DNA of 64,000 nt, from positions 24,790 to 88,789 of the forward strand of contig SEAD01000002.1 of the NCBI GenBank assembly GCA_004173355.1. Direction: 5' to 3'. Below the pieces are notes generated by a model. The model saw only the letters and a list, made by a program, of their open reading frames with translations. It was not told the origin of the DNA and did no database searches. The position numbers and the translations under genes are program-made. Shown here one piece after another: positions 55,861 through 64,000 of the stretch (positions are counted from its first letter, which is position 1; each line of letters starts with the position of its first letter). Source of the stretch: Chitinophagaceae bacterium. Its GTDB lineage: Bacteria; Bacteroidota; Bacteroidia; Chitinophagales; Chitinophagaceae.

Positions 55861-58254
55861 TTACTCCGCTCTTAGCTGATGTGCTGGGTTTTGGATCGCT
55901 GCTTTAAAGGTTTGGGAAATGATAGTGATCAGACCGATAACCAGCAATATGGAAAAACATGCAAGCGGCCAGGCAGGTCCAAACCCTGTTCGAACCGAAA
56001 AGTTTTGCAGGAACAGTATGGAAGCTATATATCCCACCGGTACTGCAATTATACCGGCTATCAGCAGGAGCCAGATGAAGCTCCTGGACAGGATCTGTAT
56101 CAGTTGAATCTCCCGCGCACCGACGATTTTCCGGATACTGATCTCTTTACGTTTTACTTCAACAGTGTACATGACCAGACCAAGCAAACCGAGTGTAGCA
56201 ATGGCCATTGCCATAAATGCGAGATATCCAAGCAACGAGATGGTAGCTGACTGGGAATTCCCTTTGTTTATTTCGTCATCCAGCCAAACGGGCTCAAAGG
56301 TCAGCGATGGGTTCATACTTTTCAAAACATCTGCAACTTTCGATTTTAATAAGGGATCGGTATTTGGGACAGTATTGATATATAGTTCGGTAAAGGCTGT
56401 TTTTCGGGATCGAAGAGCCAGCGGCCGGACAGGTATTCCAACATTTTCATAATTAAAGTCCCTGACCACACCCTGTACCATTAACCGGGTGCTGTCGTTG
56501 ATAGAAATCAGTTTGCCTGGTGCGTCCTGATAGGCACCCAGACCCAGTGCATGCACAGCCTGCTGGTTGAGAATGATGTATTCCTCAACAGTCGATGCCG
56601 CCCCTGGAAAATTCTGGCCGGAGATGAATTCGAAACCCATTATTTTTATAAATTCCGGATCGGCAAAATAATAATTTATTTGCTGGCCATCCTCCGGATT
56701 GCCTGTCCATCCTACCGTACGTCCGCCATTGAACCGTTTTGTAAAAGATGCGGAAGACAACCCGGTTCCCGTTACACCCGGTAAGTTTTTTATTTCGTTG
56801 GCCGCCTTTTCCTCGTCGGAACCTTTAAGGGATACAACCATGACCTCTGATCGTTTATAACCAGGGTCCTCTGCGGACATATAGCTGAATTGCCGGTAAA
56901 ATGCTACCAGGAAAATGATGATGACCATTGAAAGGCTGTACTGGAAAACGATCAGCGCTTTACGGACGTTTACCCTGCCCATGATTTTTGCGGTGGACAT
57001 ATTTTTGAGCACACGAAGCGGCGTGAACGAAGAAAGCACAAGGGCAGGAGAGATGCCTGCCAGCAGTCCGGTAAATAACGCAAAGCCAACGGACGCGCCA
57101 ACTAATGGGAGGTTGTATCTGAAGGTGGAGGGCAGAAATTCGTATTCATCATTGAACGGGGCAAATCGAATGATTATTGCCAGGACTACCCATGCAAACA
57201 AAAGGGCAAAAAAAGCTGTCACGGCTGATTCCAGGATATACTGGCGAAAAACCTGCCACCTGGATGCTCCGGTCACTTTACGGATACCGACTTCCCGGGC
57301 CCTGGTCAATGCGCGCGCAATACTCAGGTTGGTATAGTTAAAACATGCGGACAACAAGATCACCAAAGCGATACCTATCTCAAAGTAAAATTTGGTCCAT
57401 GAGCTACCATTGCCGATCTCATTTGCTAATCTTTCGGTTCCTGGCGTAATCCCTGATATTGGCTGTGCACTGAATTCCGTAATTCCACTTTTATTTTTAA
57501 AATTGACCTGCTTCGCGACAGACCCCAGTTCATTCATGAGTTGTTTCCTGTCAGTCTGTTTGGTCAGTCTGACATAAGTGTATGTATTGTTGAAGCCAAA
57601 CCAGTCGCGTGTCTTTTCAGGCAGTTGTCCCGCTGATTCCAGCTTTCTTACTCCTGCGTCAGATGCAAAGGCATCAAAACTGATATGTGATTTAGAACCT
57701 GTCTCCTCAAGGATGCCTGTAACCACATAATCACCCAATTTTTCAAGACTGAATCGTTTGCCGATGGCATGCTTGGTACCAAAATATCGTTGCGCAGTCC
57801 CGGCAGTGATCACTACCGAATTTGGTTCTGTGAGTGCGGTCGCGGGATTTCCGGATGCAAGCCGGAATCCCAGTACGTCAAAAAAGGAGTTGTCAGTAAA
57901 GGCGCCATTTAGCTGTAATTCCTTGCCCTCCGCGTTCGCTTTGCCTCCGAATGCAGGGTAGATGCTGGTTACGGTCATCAAGGTTCCGGACTTTTTCGTG
58001 AGTTCGGCTGCAAGAGGTATTGGTGTCGAGGCCATGTTCCAGTGTTCACCGCTTTTTTTAAGGTAGCTGGAAGTAATGCGGTAGATGTTTTCGCTGTCCG
58101 GATGAAAGCTGTCGTAGCTGAGCTGGTCCTGAAGCCGTATCATGATCATCATCGCCACCGTCAGGCTGAGTCCCAGCCCGAAAACATTGATGAACGAAAC
58201 AAGTTTGTTTCGCCGGAAACTGCGCAGCGCGACTTTCAGGTAACTGAGGAGCAT
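55861..58254 (-). CDS. FtsX/MacB-type ABC permease
   Basis: This 797-residue inner-membrane protein has the duplicated MacB layout: a first membrane helix (about 18-40), a periplasmic MacB_PCD domain (about 45-245), three FtsX helices (about 285-420), a second helix (about 430-455), a second periplasmic domain (about 460-640) and three final helices (about 680-790). FtsX signatures such as ALTRAREVGIRKVTGASRWQ and KRKEISIRKIVGARE are clear. Such proteins move lipoproteins or peptides or relay force with a separate ATPase, but no ATPase gene is nearby. Chitinophagaceae often carry such orphan permeases; substrate unknown. Confidence 0.9.
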   Translation of the reverse strand: MLLSYLKVALRSFRRNKLVSFINVFGLGLSLTVAMMIMIRLQDQLSYDSFHPDSENIYRITSSYLKKSGEHWNMASTPIPLAAELTKKSGTLMTVTSIYPAFGGKANAEGKELQLNGAFTDNSFFDVLGFRLASGNPATALTEPNSVVITAGTAQRYFGTKHAIGKRFSLEKLGDYVVTGILEETGSKSHISFDAFASDAGVRKLESAGQLPEKTRDWFGFNNTYTYVRLTKQTDRKQLMNELGSVAKQVNFKNKSGITEFSAQPISGITPGTERLANEIGNGSSWTKFYFEIGIALVILLSACFNYTNLSIARALTRAREVGIRKVTGASRWQVFRQYILESAVTAFFALLFAWVVLAIIIRFAPFNDEYEFLPSTFRYNLPLVGASVGFALFTGLLAGISPALVLSSFTPLRVLKNMSTAKIMGRVNVRKALIVFQYSLSMVIIIFLVAFYRQFSYMSAEDPGYKRSEVMVVSLKGSDEEKAANEIKNLPGVTGTGLSSASFTKRFNGGRTVGWTGNPEDGQQINYYFADPEFIKIMGFEFISGQNFPGAASTVEEYIILNQQAVHALGLGAYQDAPGKLISINDSTRLMVQGVVRDFNYENVGIPVRPLALRSRKTAFTELYINTVPNTDPLLKSKVADVLKSMNPSLTFEPVWLDDEINKGNSQSATISLLGYLAFMAMAIATLGLLGLVMYTVEVKRKEISIRKIVGAREIQLIQILSRSFIWLLLIAGIIAVPVGYIASILFLQNFSVRTGFGPAWPLACFSILLVIGLITIISQTFKAAIQNPAHQLRAE

Positions 58255-58408
58255 AGTTCAGGTATTATAGTAGACCCGCTTGTACCAAGATTGATGCCTT
58301 TTAGTAGCGATTTGAACCACAATCAGTTATTATTGCTGAGAATGGCAACTGTCCGGTTATGTTACAAAAACCGTATCGTTCATGAACAGTCGGTTCAAGG
58401 CAGGTTGG

Positions 58409-58498
58409 CTAATTTGCCTTTCTGTATTGCTGGGGTGTCAGACCTGCTTTATTCTTGAATAAATGGTTATCAGGCAACCCTCTCTGGGAAAATTTCAT
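58409..58498 (-). pseudogene. C-terminal remnant of an AraC-family regulator
   Basis: This short minus-strand frame overlaps the 3' end of the kinase gene in another frame. It encodes DNHLFKNKAGLTPQQYRKAN and then a stop, the textbook last helix and end of an AraC DNA-binding domain. The rest of the gene is missing. It looks like a deletion or recombination scar in which the kinase gene replaced the body of an AraC gene. Confidence 0.55.
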
Positions 58499-60020
58499 TC
58501 TTGCTATCCAGGATGTGGCGTGTTATTTTTCTGGTAATAGCGGCAGGTCGAAGTGGGATTGGCGTATCTGTATGTATAGGGAACAGCACTTTGACTCTGC
58601 AACCCGCTCCTGGTTTTGTTTTGATAGATACGCGGCCGTTAAACAAATCGGCGCGGGTAATGATATTTCTCAACCCTACGCCTTTTCGTTTCTGGGCAAG
58701 GTCAAAACCCAGGCCGTTGTCATTTATTTCCAGTTTTACCTGTTTTCCGTTTGTTGAGGAAATCAATTTAATTTCAATGTGGCTGGCCAGTGCATGTTTC
58801 AGCACATTGTTCAATTGTTCCTGAACGATGCGAAAGATTGCCAGTTGATGGTCGGGAGTAAGGAGTGTTGCGTCAAATTCCTCCCAGTTTTTATGGAACA
58901 CCAGGCCTGTGGTGGCCAGGTCGCTCGTGAGTTTCTCCAGGGAACACTTCAAGCCAAACCCGTCCGACGGGGGCAGCAGCTGGTGCGATAATTTGCGGAG
59001 TTCCTGAGTTGAAAACGTGATCAGCTCGCGGCTTTTGATCATCATTGCCCGCACCTCTTTGCCAGAAATGGCGTGATCAATAAACAGGGTTGCCGTTGCC
59101 AGGATCTGGGTAATGTTATCGTGTAATTCAAGTCCAAGATGTTTACGCTCATTTTCCTGCCCGCGGATCGTGGCGCGGGCCACGGCTCTACGGGTTTTCA
59201 ATTCTGCACCTTTCAACGCCTGCTCAAGAAGTCGCTTTTCTGTAACATTCTGGGCCGCGCCAACCACACGGATGGCTTCCCCCTGCTGATTCCGCATCAC
59301 GTGGCCGCGGTCGTAGATATGCCTGTATTTCTGATCATCGCCGAGTATGCGGTATTCCACTTCGAACACCTCCAGCCGTGGATCGTTACGTATAGCGGAA
59401 AATTTTCGTAAAAGCCTGATGGCATCATCCGGATGAATTTTTCGCTGCCAATCGGAGTGGTCTTCTATATCGCGTGCAGCGCGGATACCAAAAACATCAG
59501 ATACCGCCTGTTCATCACGGTATACCTGGTTGGACTTCAGGTCCCAGTCCCAGATCAGTTCCCGTGTAGCTTTGATGGCCAGGCGGTATCGTTCATTTGC
59601 CAGCCGCATCTTTTCATTGCTTCGCGCCCGTTCGATGGCATACAATACCGTTCTGCGGACATTTCTTGCGTCCAGATCATCCACCACGAGAAAATCCTGC
59701 ACGCCGAGGGCAAGTGTCTGCTGTACCGTGTCGATTTCCGGCAGGCCGGACAACAGGATAACTGCGGTCTTGCTGGTCAAATTCCTGCACCAGTCCCGGG
59801 ACACCTGCGAATCTGTATCAATAAGTTGAAGATCGATAAAAACGACATCGGGTGTGAATGTCTGAAACAGGCTGATAGCCGATGCCAGTCCCTGGCATTC
59901 CCTGATTTCGTACACCGGGGATTTCGATTCCAACAGGATCCCCTGCAGCAATAAATGGTCATCCGGGTTTTCCCGGACAATGGCAACGTTGAGACGAGGC
60001 TGGTTCATGTACGGGCTCAT
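58470..60020 (-). CDS. REC-PAS histidine kinase (HisKA_3, NarX/DesK type)
   Basis: This 516-residue soluble kinase (no membrane helix) has an N-terminal receiver (about 10-130, Asp63 in VVFIDLQL), a PAS domain (about 145-262), a HisKA_3 dimerisation domain with His300 (LGLELHDNITQ) and a HATPase (about 385-490: FRIVQEQLNNVLKHA, GVGLRNI). The receiver's usual Lys before its end is Val (DFLVVDD), so phosphorylation control may differ. MNQPRL four codons in is an alternative start. No cognate NarL-type regulator is adjacent. Its 3' end overlaps the AraC remnant. Confidence 0.9.
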   Translation of the reverse strand: MSPYMNQPRLNVAIVRENPDDHLLLQGILLESKSPVYEIRECQGLASAISLFQTFTPDVVFIDLQLIDTDSQVSRDWCRNLTSKTAVILLSGLPEIDTVQQTLALGVQDFLVVDDLDARNVRRTVLYAIERARSNEKMRLANERYRLAIKATRELIWDWDLKSNQVYRDEQAVSDVFGIRAARDIEDHSDWQRKIHPDDAIRLLRKFSAIRNDPRLEVFEVEYRILGDDQKYRHIYDRGHVMRNQQGEAIRVVGAAQNVTEKRLLEQALKGAELKTRRAVARATIRGQENERKHLGLELHDNITQILATATLFIDHAISGKEVRAMMIKSRELITFSTQELRKLSHQLLPPSDGFGLKCSLEKLTSDLATTGLVFHKNWEEFDATLLTPDHQLAIFRIVQEQLNNVLKHALASHIEIKLISSTNGKQVKLEINDNGLGFDLAQKRKGVGLRNIITRADLFNGRVSIKTKPGAGCRVKVLFPIHTDTPIPLRPAAITRKITRHILDSKNEIFPERVA

Positions 60021-60351
60021 TCTGATTATTTTTTGCGGTCAATGAAAAACGTTTATCCGATAAATCCACTGACATATACACTTCAGGAACCTGCTTGATC
60101 GTAAGGCAGGCAACCAGCAAATTCAACACAAGGACCCAATCTGTTATTTCACGGAAGTCCTGGTGCTTAAACGGGTAGTTCCGGACGGAAATTTCTTCAA
60201 CAGGTAATTATTTCAAATAATTTTATAATCAATCAAAAAATGTAAGTGATTATACTTATTTGTACGTGCGGGTTGAACAGGGTGTGCAGGATGCATGATG
60301 GTTGACCTTGTTCAGGAGATGGTTCCCGTAAGTTTTGAGTCCGGGCATTTC
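60021..60351. other. Intergenic region with a long-loop dyad
   Basis: No gene is seen in this 331-bp stretch. TGAACAGGGT (60274-60283) pairs with ACCTTGTTCA (60305-60314) with one wobble and a 21-nt loop, 38 bp beyond the VIT-family stop. It could be a weak terminator for that gene. The A/T-rich part at 60200-60265 may hold the kinase leader. Confidence 0.35.
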
Positions 60352-61047
60352 TTAACCAGCGGTGGTCCCAAAAAGGTATCCGGTAATGGCAGAAACAGCC
60401 ATGGCGATAGTGCCCCAGAAACAAATCCTGATAACAGCTTTCGCAGCATTTGATCCACCCGCATGCGCGGCCACTACACCCGACAAAGCGAGGAACACAA
60501 TGGCACAGCCATACTGTATTATTTCCATATACTGTACCGGGGCAATGATTGCTACCAGCAGGGGTAATGCCCCGCCAACTATGAATGAAGCACCGGAGGC
60601 AAGTGCTGCCTGCAGTGGTTTCGCCTGCGTGATTTCATTGATCCCCAACTCATCTCTTGCATGTGCCTCCAATGCATTGTGACGGGTCAATTGTCTGGCA
60701 ACTTCAAGGGAAAGTGTTTTGTCAAGTCCGCGATTTTCATACACCGCTGCAAGCTCCTGTAATTCTTCTTCCGGCATCGTATCCAGTTCGGCCTGCTCCC
60801 GTTTGAGATCAGCAGTTTCGATATCTGACTGGGAACTGACGGACACATATTCACCTGCTGCCATGGACAAAGCCCCGGCGACCAGCCCAGCCAGCGCCGC
60901 CAGGACTATAGGTGCCCGGGTGCTGCTTGCTGCAGCCACACCGATCACAAGGCTGGTGGTGGAGAGGATACCGTCATTGGAACCGAGAACCGACGCCCTC
61001 AGCCAGCCACTTCGTTTGACAAAATGGAACTCGTTCAGTGGAATCAT
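60352..61047 (-). CDS. VIT/CCC1-family iron or manganese transporter
   Basis: This 231-residue inner-membrane protein belongs to the vacuolar-iron-transporter family. The first helices carry the signature LRASVLGSNDGILSTTSLVIG and GALSMAAGEYVSV. A cytoplasmic acidic metal-binding stretch lies at about 80-135 (EEELQELAAVYENRGLD). Three C-terminal helices follow, giving five in all, as in the family. It likely exports or sequesters Fe2+/Mn2+. It stands alone. Confidence 0.9.
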   Translation of the reverse strand: MIPLNEFHFVKRSGWLRASVLGSNDGILSTTSLVIGVAAASSTRAPIVLAALAGLVAGALSMAAGEYVSVSSQSDIETADLKREQAELDTMPEEELQELAAVYENRGLDKTLSLEVARQLTRHNALEAHARDELGINEITQAKPLQAALASGASFIVGGALPLLVAIIAPVQYMEIIQYGCAIVFLALSGVVAAHAGGSNAAKAVIRICFWGTIAMAVSAITGYLFGTTAG

Positions 61048-61282
61048 AGGGCGATAAGGTACGACTAATCCTCAGATGCATAAATCATACTCTTGCCTGT
61101 GTACCCGCTGTCCTAACCGATACCGGTTCAGCGCCGGATCCCTTGCGCCAAGGGGACAATTCCAGGGGGCGAAAATTAATTTTTCCTAATAATCAAACTT
61201 TTCAATCAATTATTCTGTTTAAGATTTTGAACTAAAAGTTAAACAAACCCGGGAACCAAATTCCTGATTTAAAAATGTTATT

Positions 61283-61801
61283 ATGAAAATGATCAAACGT
61301 ATTGCGCTTTTTGCAGCACTTGGTATTTTATCCCTCAATCTTTCTGCGCAGGGGAAAACAGACATTGTCGATGTGGCAGCTGGTTCAAGCGCACACACCA
61401 CACTGGTAGCAGCTGTGAAAGCCGCTGGTTTAGTTGAAACCCTGAAAGGAAAAGGACCTTTTACCGTGTTTGCCCCCACCAATGATGCGTTCGGCAAGTT
61501 ACCGGCCGGCACTGTGGAAACCCTCCTTTTGCCTGAAAACAAAAGTAAATTGTCTGGAATCCTTACCTATCATGTAGTTGCAGGCAGCCTCGATGCCAAA
61601 GCGGTACTTGCTGCAATTAAGAAAGGTAATGGAACTGCCACGCTCACCACGGTACAGGGAGGCACTCTCAAAGCCAGTCTCGAGAATGGTAAAGTGGTGC
61701 TGACCGATGACAAAGGCGGCAAGTCAACCGTGGTAACCACTGACCTGAAGGCAACCAACGGTGTAATACATGTGATTGACACGGTGTTAATGCCAAAGTA
61801 A
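61283..61801 (+). CDS. Secreted fasciclin (FAS1) domain protein
   Basis: This 172-residue protein has a signal peptide ending near LSAQG (residue 23) and a single FAS1 domain. The H1 motif is TVFAPTNDAFGKLP, the YH motif is LTYHVVAG and the H2 motif is GVIHVIDTVLMP. Fasciclin proteins usually mediate adhesion or matrix contact; the partner is unknown. It is monocistronic with a strong terminator. Confidence 0.92.
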   Translation: MKMIKRIALFAALGILSLNLSAQGKTDIVDVAAGSSAHTTLVAAVKAAGLVETLKGKGPFTVFAPTNDAFGKLPAGTVETLLLPENKSKLSGILTYHVVAGSLDAKAVLAAIKKGNGTATLTTVQGGTLKASLENGKVVLTDDKGGKSTVVTTDLKATNGVIHVIDTVLMPK

Positions 61802-61822
61802 AGAAAGTTTAGTTCAGCGTAT

Positions 61823-61857
61823 GGGCTGGTTGTTGAAAGACACCAGCCCTTTTTTTT
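61823..61857 (+). terminator. Intrinsic terminator of the fasciclin gene
   Basis: GGGCTGGT (61823-61830) pairs perfectly with ACCAGCCC (61842-61849) around an 11-nt loop, followed by eight T. It lies between two convergent genes. Confidence 0.9.
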
Positions 61858-61875
61858 GCAGGCCGTGTCGGGCCA

Positions 61876-62724
61876 TTAAATCCTGCCAAGCCGGGAACTG
61901 ACGTAACTTCGTACCAGTATCACCAGTTTTCGCCGGTTGGTAATCCGGGTCCTGGAAAGCAGGATCTCCGACGGTGGCAGACGCCTGATTTTGCTGAACA
62001 GCGTACGATAATACCGGAACGCCAGGTACACACCAAATCTTGATGACTGTGGCAACTGCCGGATGCCCGTGAGCGCTTCCCTGAATTCGTCGTCGATCTC
62101 CTGTTCGATCTGTCGTTTACTCGAGTTATCGAACCCTTCAAAATTTACCCCCGGGAAGTAGGTGCGACCCAGCAACTGGTAATCATCTTTCAGGTCGCGC
62201 AGGAAATTTACCTTCTGGAATGCCGAACCTAATTTCATAGCCGAAGGTTTGAGTGCACGGTATCTTGAGTCATCCCCATGGGCAAACACTTTCAGGCACA
62301 TCAGGCCCACCACCTCGGCGGAACCCAGTATGTATTCTGCGTAGTTTTCGCTGTTATATTCCACCTGCTCCAGGTCCATATTCATGCTGCGCAGGAATTG
62401 CACGATCAGCTGGCGGTCAATCCGGTATTGGTGTACGGTATTCTGAAACGAATTGAGGACGGGGTTGAGCGAGATCTTTTCTTCAAGTGCCTCCCAGGTC
62501 TGTTCCTCGTAACGCCGGAGGAGTGCAGCTTTATTGTGCTCGTGGAAACTGTCCACTATCTCGTCGGCGAGTCTGACATAACCGTAAATAGCATAGATAG
62601 CTGGCCGTATGGAAGGGGCCAGGGCGAGGATACCCAGTGAAAAGCTGGTGCTGTAGGCAGTTGTAATATCCCTGCTCACTTTAACTGACACACGGTCAAA
62701 AACTTTTTTCAGATTTTCTTTCAT
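61876..62724 (-). CDS. crtB: Phytoene/squalene synthase family protein (CrtB-like)
   Basis: This 282-residue enzyme joins two geranylgeranyl diphosphates to phytoene, the first carotenoid step. The two Asp-rich Mg-diphosphate motifs are intact: DEIVD (54-58) and DLKDD (177-181), with the YCYHVAG-like region as EVVGLMCLKVF. The start at MKENLKK is fixed by a 4-bp ATGA overlap with the upstream LytTR gene, so the two are translationally coupled. A MerR regulator of carotenoid type lies beyond; crtI and other partners are not in the window. Confidence 0.9.
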   Translation of the reverse strand: MKENLKKVFDRVSVKVSRDITTAYSTSFSLGILALAPSIRPAIYAIYGYVRLADEIVDSFHEHNKAALLRRYEEQTWEALEEKISLNPVLNSFQNTVHQYRIDRQLIVQFLRSMNMDLEQVEYNSENYAEYILGSAEVVGLMCLKVFAHGDDSRYRALKPSAMKLGSAFQKVNFLRDLKDDYQLLGRTYFPGVNFEGFDNSSKRQIEQEIDDEFREALTGIRQLPQSSRFGVYLAFRYYRTLFSKIRRLPPSEILLSRTRITNRRKLVILVRSYVSSRLGRI

Positions 62725-63467
62725 GATTCCGCCCACGCTTTAAATACGGCTACCCGTTCCCGGCTGATGATAAATTCGTCGTCTTCCGGGGCTCCGGTTA
62801 CTTTGATCTCGAGTCTGTTATTCAGGTAAGGCCTGATATATTCCATAGCGGAGTACCGGACGATGCAACTGCGGTTAAGCCGGAAGAAAAGCCTGGGATC
62901 CAGGACTTCTTCCAGTTTCTCGAGCGTGTAATCAACCAGGTACCTAACACCCCTGGTGTCCGTCAATGATACCAGTTTATTGCGGGCATGGAAAAACGAT
63001 ACATTTTCCCCCTCCACAAACTGCAGACGCTGGCCGATGCGACCCAGGAAGCGGTTTTTAAAAGAATGCCCGGCGGCCTGGTCACCCGCAATATTGTCTT
63101 GCATCTGTTTACCGGTTATCCACCTGAACTTCTGTAATGCCCTTACCAGCGTGTTTTCGGAAACGGGTTTAAGGATGCAGTCGATGGTGAATTGTTCGAA
63201 AGCCCTGAACGCATCTTTTTCGTGATCGGCAGTAAACACCACCGGTCCCCTGTAGTCGAGTGACCGGAACAAATCAAAGGAATAACCATCGGGTAACATA
63301 ATATCGCTGAAAATCAGGTCGGGTGCTGGATTCTGCATCAGCCAGCGGGAGGTCAGGCTGATGCTGTCCATACGATGAATCTCATTGACGTCACGATCGT
63401 ATTCGCAGATCAGTTGTTCTGTTCGTTTTGCGCTGTTCGCGTTCCTGTCCAGTATAAGTATTTTCAT
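62721..63467 (-). CDS. LytTR-family response regulator
   Basis: This 248-residue regulator has a receiver (1-118) with phospho-acceptor Asp55 (IFSDIMLP) and Lys100 (ILKPV). Its LytTR DNA-binding domain (about 145-245) includes VEGENVSFFHARNKLVSL and FFRLNRSCIV. The acidic pair near the N-terminus is reduced to Asp7-Arg8, where Asp-Asp or Asp-Glu is usual, so Mg binding may be weak. It is co-transcribed with crtB (4-bp overlap) and divergent from the MerR gene. A sensor kinase is not nearby. Confidence 0.88.
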   Translation of the reverse strand: MKILILDRNANSAKRTEQLICEYDRDVNEIHRMDSISLTSRWLMQNPAPDLIFSDIMLPDGYSFDLFRSLDYRGPVVFTADHEKDAFRAFEQFTIDCILKPVSENTLVRALQKFRWITGKQMQDNIAGDQAAGHSFKNRFLGRIGQRLQFVEGENVSFFHARNKLVSLTDTRGVRYLVDYTLEKLEEVLDPRLFFRLNRSCIVRYSAMEYIRPYLNNRLEIKVTGAPEDDEFIISRERVAVFKAWAES

Positions 63468-63530
63468 ATGCCCTGTTAATTAATGCGGCTGGCATTATCC
63501 ACTTAGGTCTTCAACGGGTTGGCCTGAATC

Positions 63531-63560
63531 TGTCTAACAAATTTAATAAAAAGTTAGACA
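63531..63560. promoter_or_regulatory. TGTCTAAC inverted repeat in the LytTR-MerR divergent region
   Basis: TGTCTAAC (63531-63538) and GTTAGACA (63553-63560) are perfect 8-bp arms with a 14-bp A/T-rich spacer. They lie about 70 bp upstream of the MerR start and 64 bp from the LytTR start. The spacing suits a dimeric or paired MerR/CarH-type site controlling both directions; binding is inferred. Confidence 0.6.
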
Positions 63561-63630
63561 ATAATTTGTTTTTTGTACCTTGATCAAAGATTCAGGTAAC
63601 CAGGTGCAGAACACTGTAACTTCGCAGCGC

Positions 63631-64000
63631 ATGAAAATGTATCATATAGCTGAACTTGAAAAGCTGTCCGGGGTGAAGGCTGCCACCATCAGAATGTGGG
63701 AGAAACGATATGGTTTTATAACGCCTGAGCGTACTGATACCAATATCCGCAGGTATGATGACCACCAGGTCCGCAAACTGCTTAATATTGTGACCCTTCT
63801 GTCCGGAGGGTACAAACTGGCGAAGATTGCCCAGCTGTCTGAAGCCGATGTCCGGGCGATTGTGTCCGGGCTGCATCGGGCAAGCCAGAAATCTGATGCC
63901 TTCTCCGGATCGCTGGTAAATGACCTGATCATGGCGATGCTGACGTTTGACCGGGTCGGTTTTGAGAAAGCCTATGATTCTTCTGTGCAGAAGTACGGCA
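63631..64000 (+). CDS. MerR-family regulator, CarH/LitR-like (cut by window edge)
   Basis: The first 123 codons are visible from the ATG at 63631; the gene continues past the right edge. The N-terminal MerR winged helix is clear: IAELEKLSGVKAATIRMWEKR with a wing GFITPERTDTNIRRYDDHQ. The sequence after it (LIMAMLTFDRVGFEKAYDSS) resembles the helical domain that precedes the cobalamin-binding domain of CarH/LitR light-responsive repressors. That domain itself would lie outside the window. Position next to crtB supports a carotenoid-regulator role. No start alternative is better; Met3 is possible. Confidence 0.85.
   Translation, partial: MKMYHIAELEKLSGVKAATIRMWEKRYGFITPERTDTNIRRYDDHQVRKLLNIVTLLSGGYKLAKIAQLSEADVRAIVSGLHRASQKSDAFSGSLVNDLIMAMLTFDRVGFEKAYDSSVQKYG

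Overview
The window reads as a chromosomal segment of a Bacteroidota species, most likely family Chitinophagaceae. The evidence is three SusC/SusD outer-membrane glycan-import pairs, lipoproteins with Cys followed by Lys/Asp-rich export signals, a hybrid-two-component-like propeller sensor, a Bacteroidota-type promoter (TTG-N18-TATATTTG) and a SusCD-linked FG-GAP/ASPIC lipoprotein. The assignment is inference from gene content. I see no tRNA, rRNA, CRISPR array, transposase or phage gene.

Layout. (1) 1-4022, minus strand: the start of a LOV-PAS blue-light sensor cut by the left edge; an arsR-arsM-metallophosphoesterase operon with a near-identical operator-like sequence before both arsR and arsM; and an AraC regulator divergent from the sugar genes. 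(2) 4348-12576: a mannan-use operon with GH5_7-like mannanase, sodium/sugar symporter, mannosylglucose phosphorylase (GH130), mannobiose 2-epimerase, GH26 mannanase and a secreted epimerase paralogue. (3) 12871-21387: SusC/SusD pair 1 and a 1191-residue FG-GAP/ASPIC lipoprotein. (4) 21467-39976: CE2 acetylesterase and GH5 endoglucanase-like enzyme (minus), SusC/SusD pair 2 with two IPT/TIG surface glycan-binding proteins, GH27 alpha-galactosidase (minus), GH2 beta-galactosidase-like enzyme, two more GH26 mannanases and a GH28-fold enzyme. (5) 40077-42525: intradiol-dioxygenase-like protein, GyrI-like protein and EamA half-transporter. (6) 42620-54759: a split HTCS (separate response regulator and propeller kinase) divergent from SusC/SusD pair 3, a GH5-type hydrolase and two GH43 enzymes, probably for an arabinose-containing glycan. 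(7) 55005-64000: alpha/beta hydrolase, FtsX/MacB-type permease, REC-PAS kinase with an AraC gene remnant behind it, VIT-family transporter, fasciclin protein, phytoene synthase coupled to a LytTR regulator, and a CarH/LitR-type MerR regulator cut by the right edge.

How the genes fit together. Regions 2-4 describe a full route for acetylated galactoglucomannan. Surface and periplasmic GH26/GH5 enzymes cut the backbone, CE2 removes acetyl groups, GH27 and GH2 remove galactose, and SusCD pairs import the oligosaccharides. The symporter brings mannobiose to the cytoplasm, where the epimerase makes mannosylglucose and the GH130 phosphorylase splits it to mannose-1-phosphate and glucose. GH27 beside a GH2 beta-galactosidase would suit the Gal-beta-Gal-alpha side chains of beta-galactoglucomannan. 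Two intrinsic terminators lie 12-13 nt upstream of downstream enzyme start codons, which suggests attenuation.
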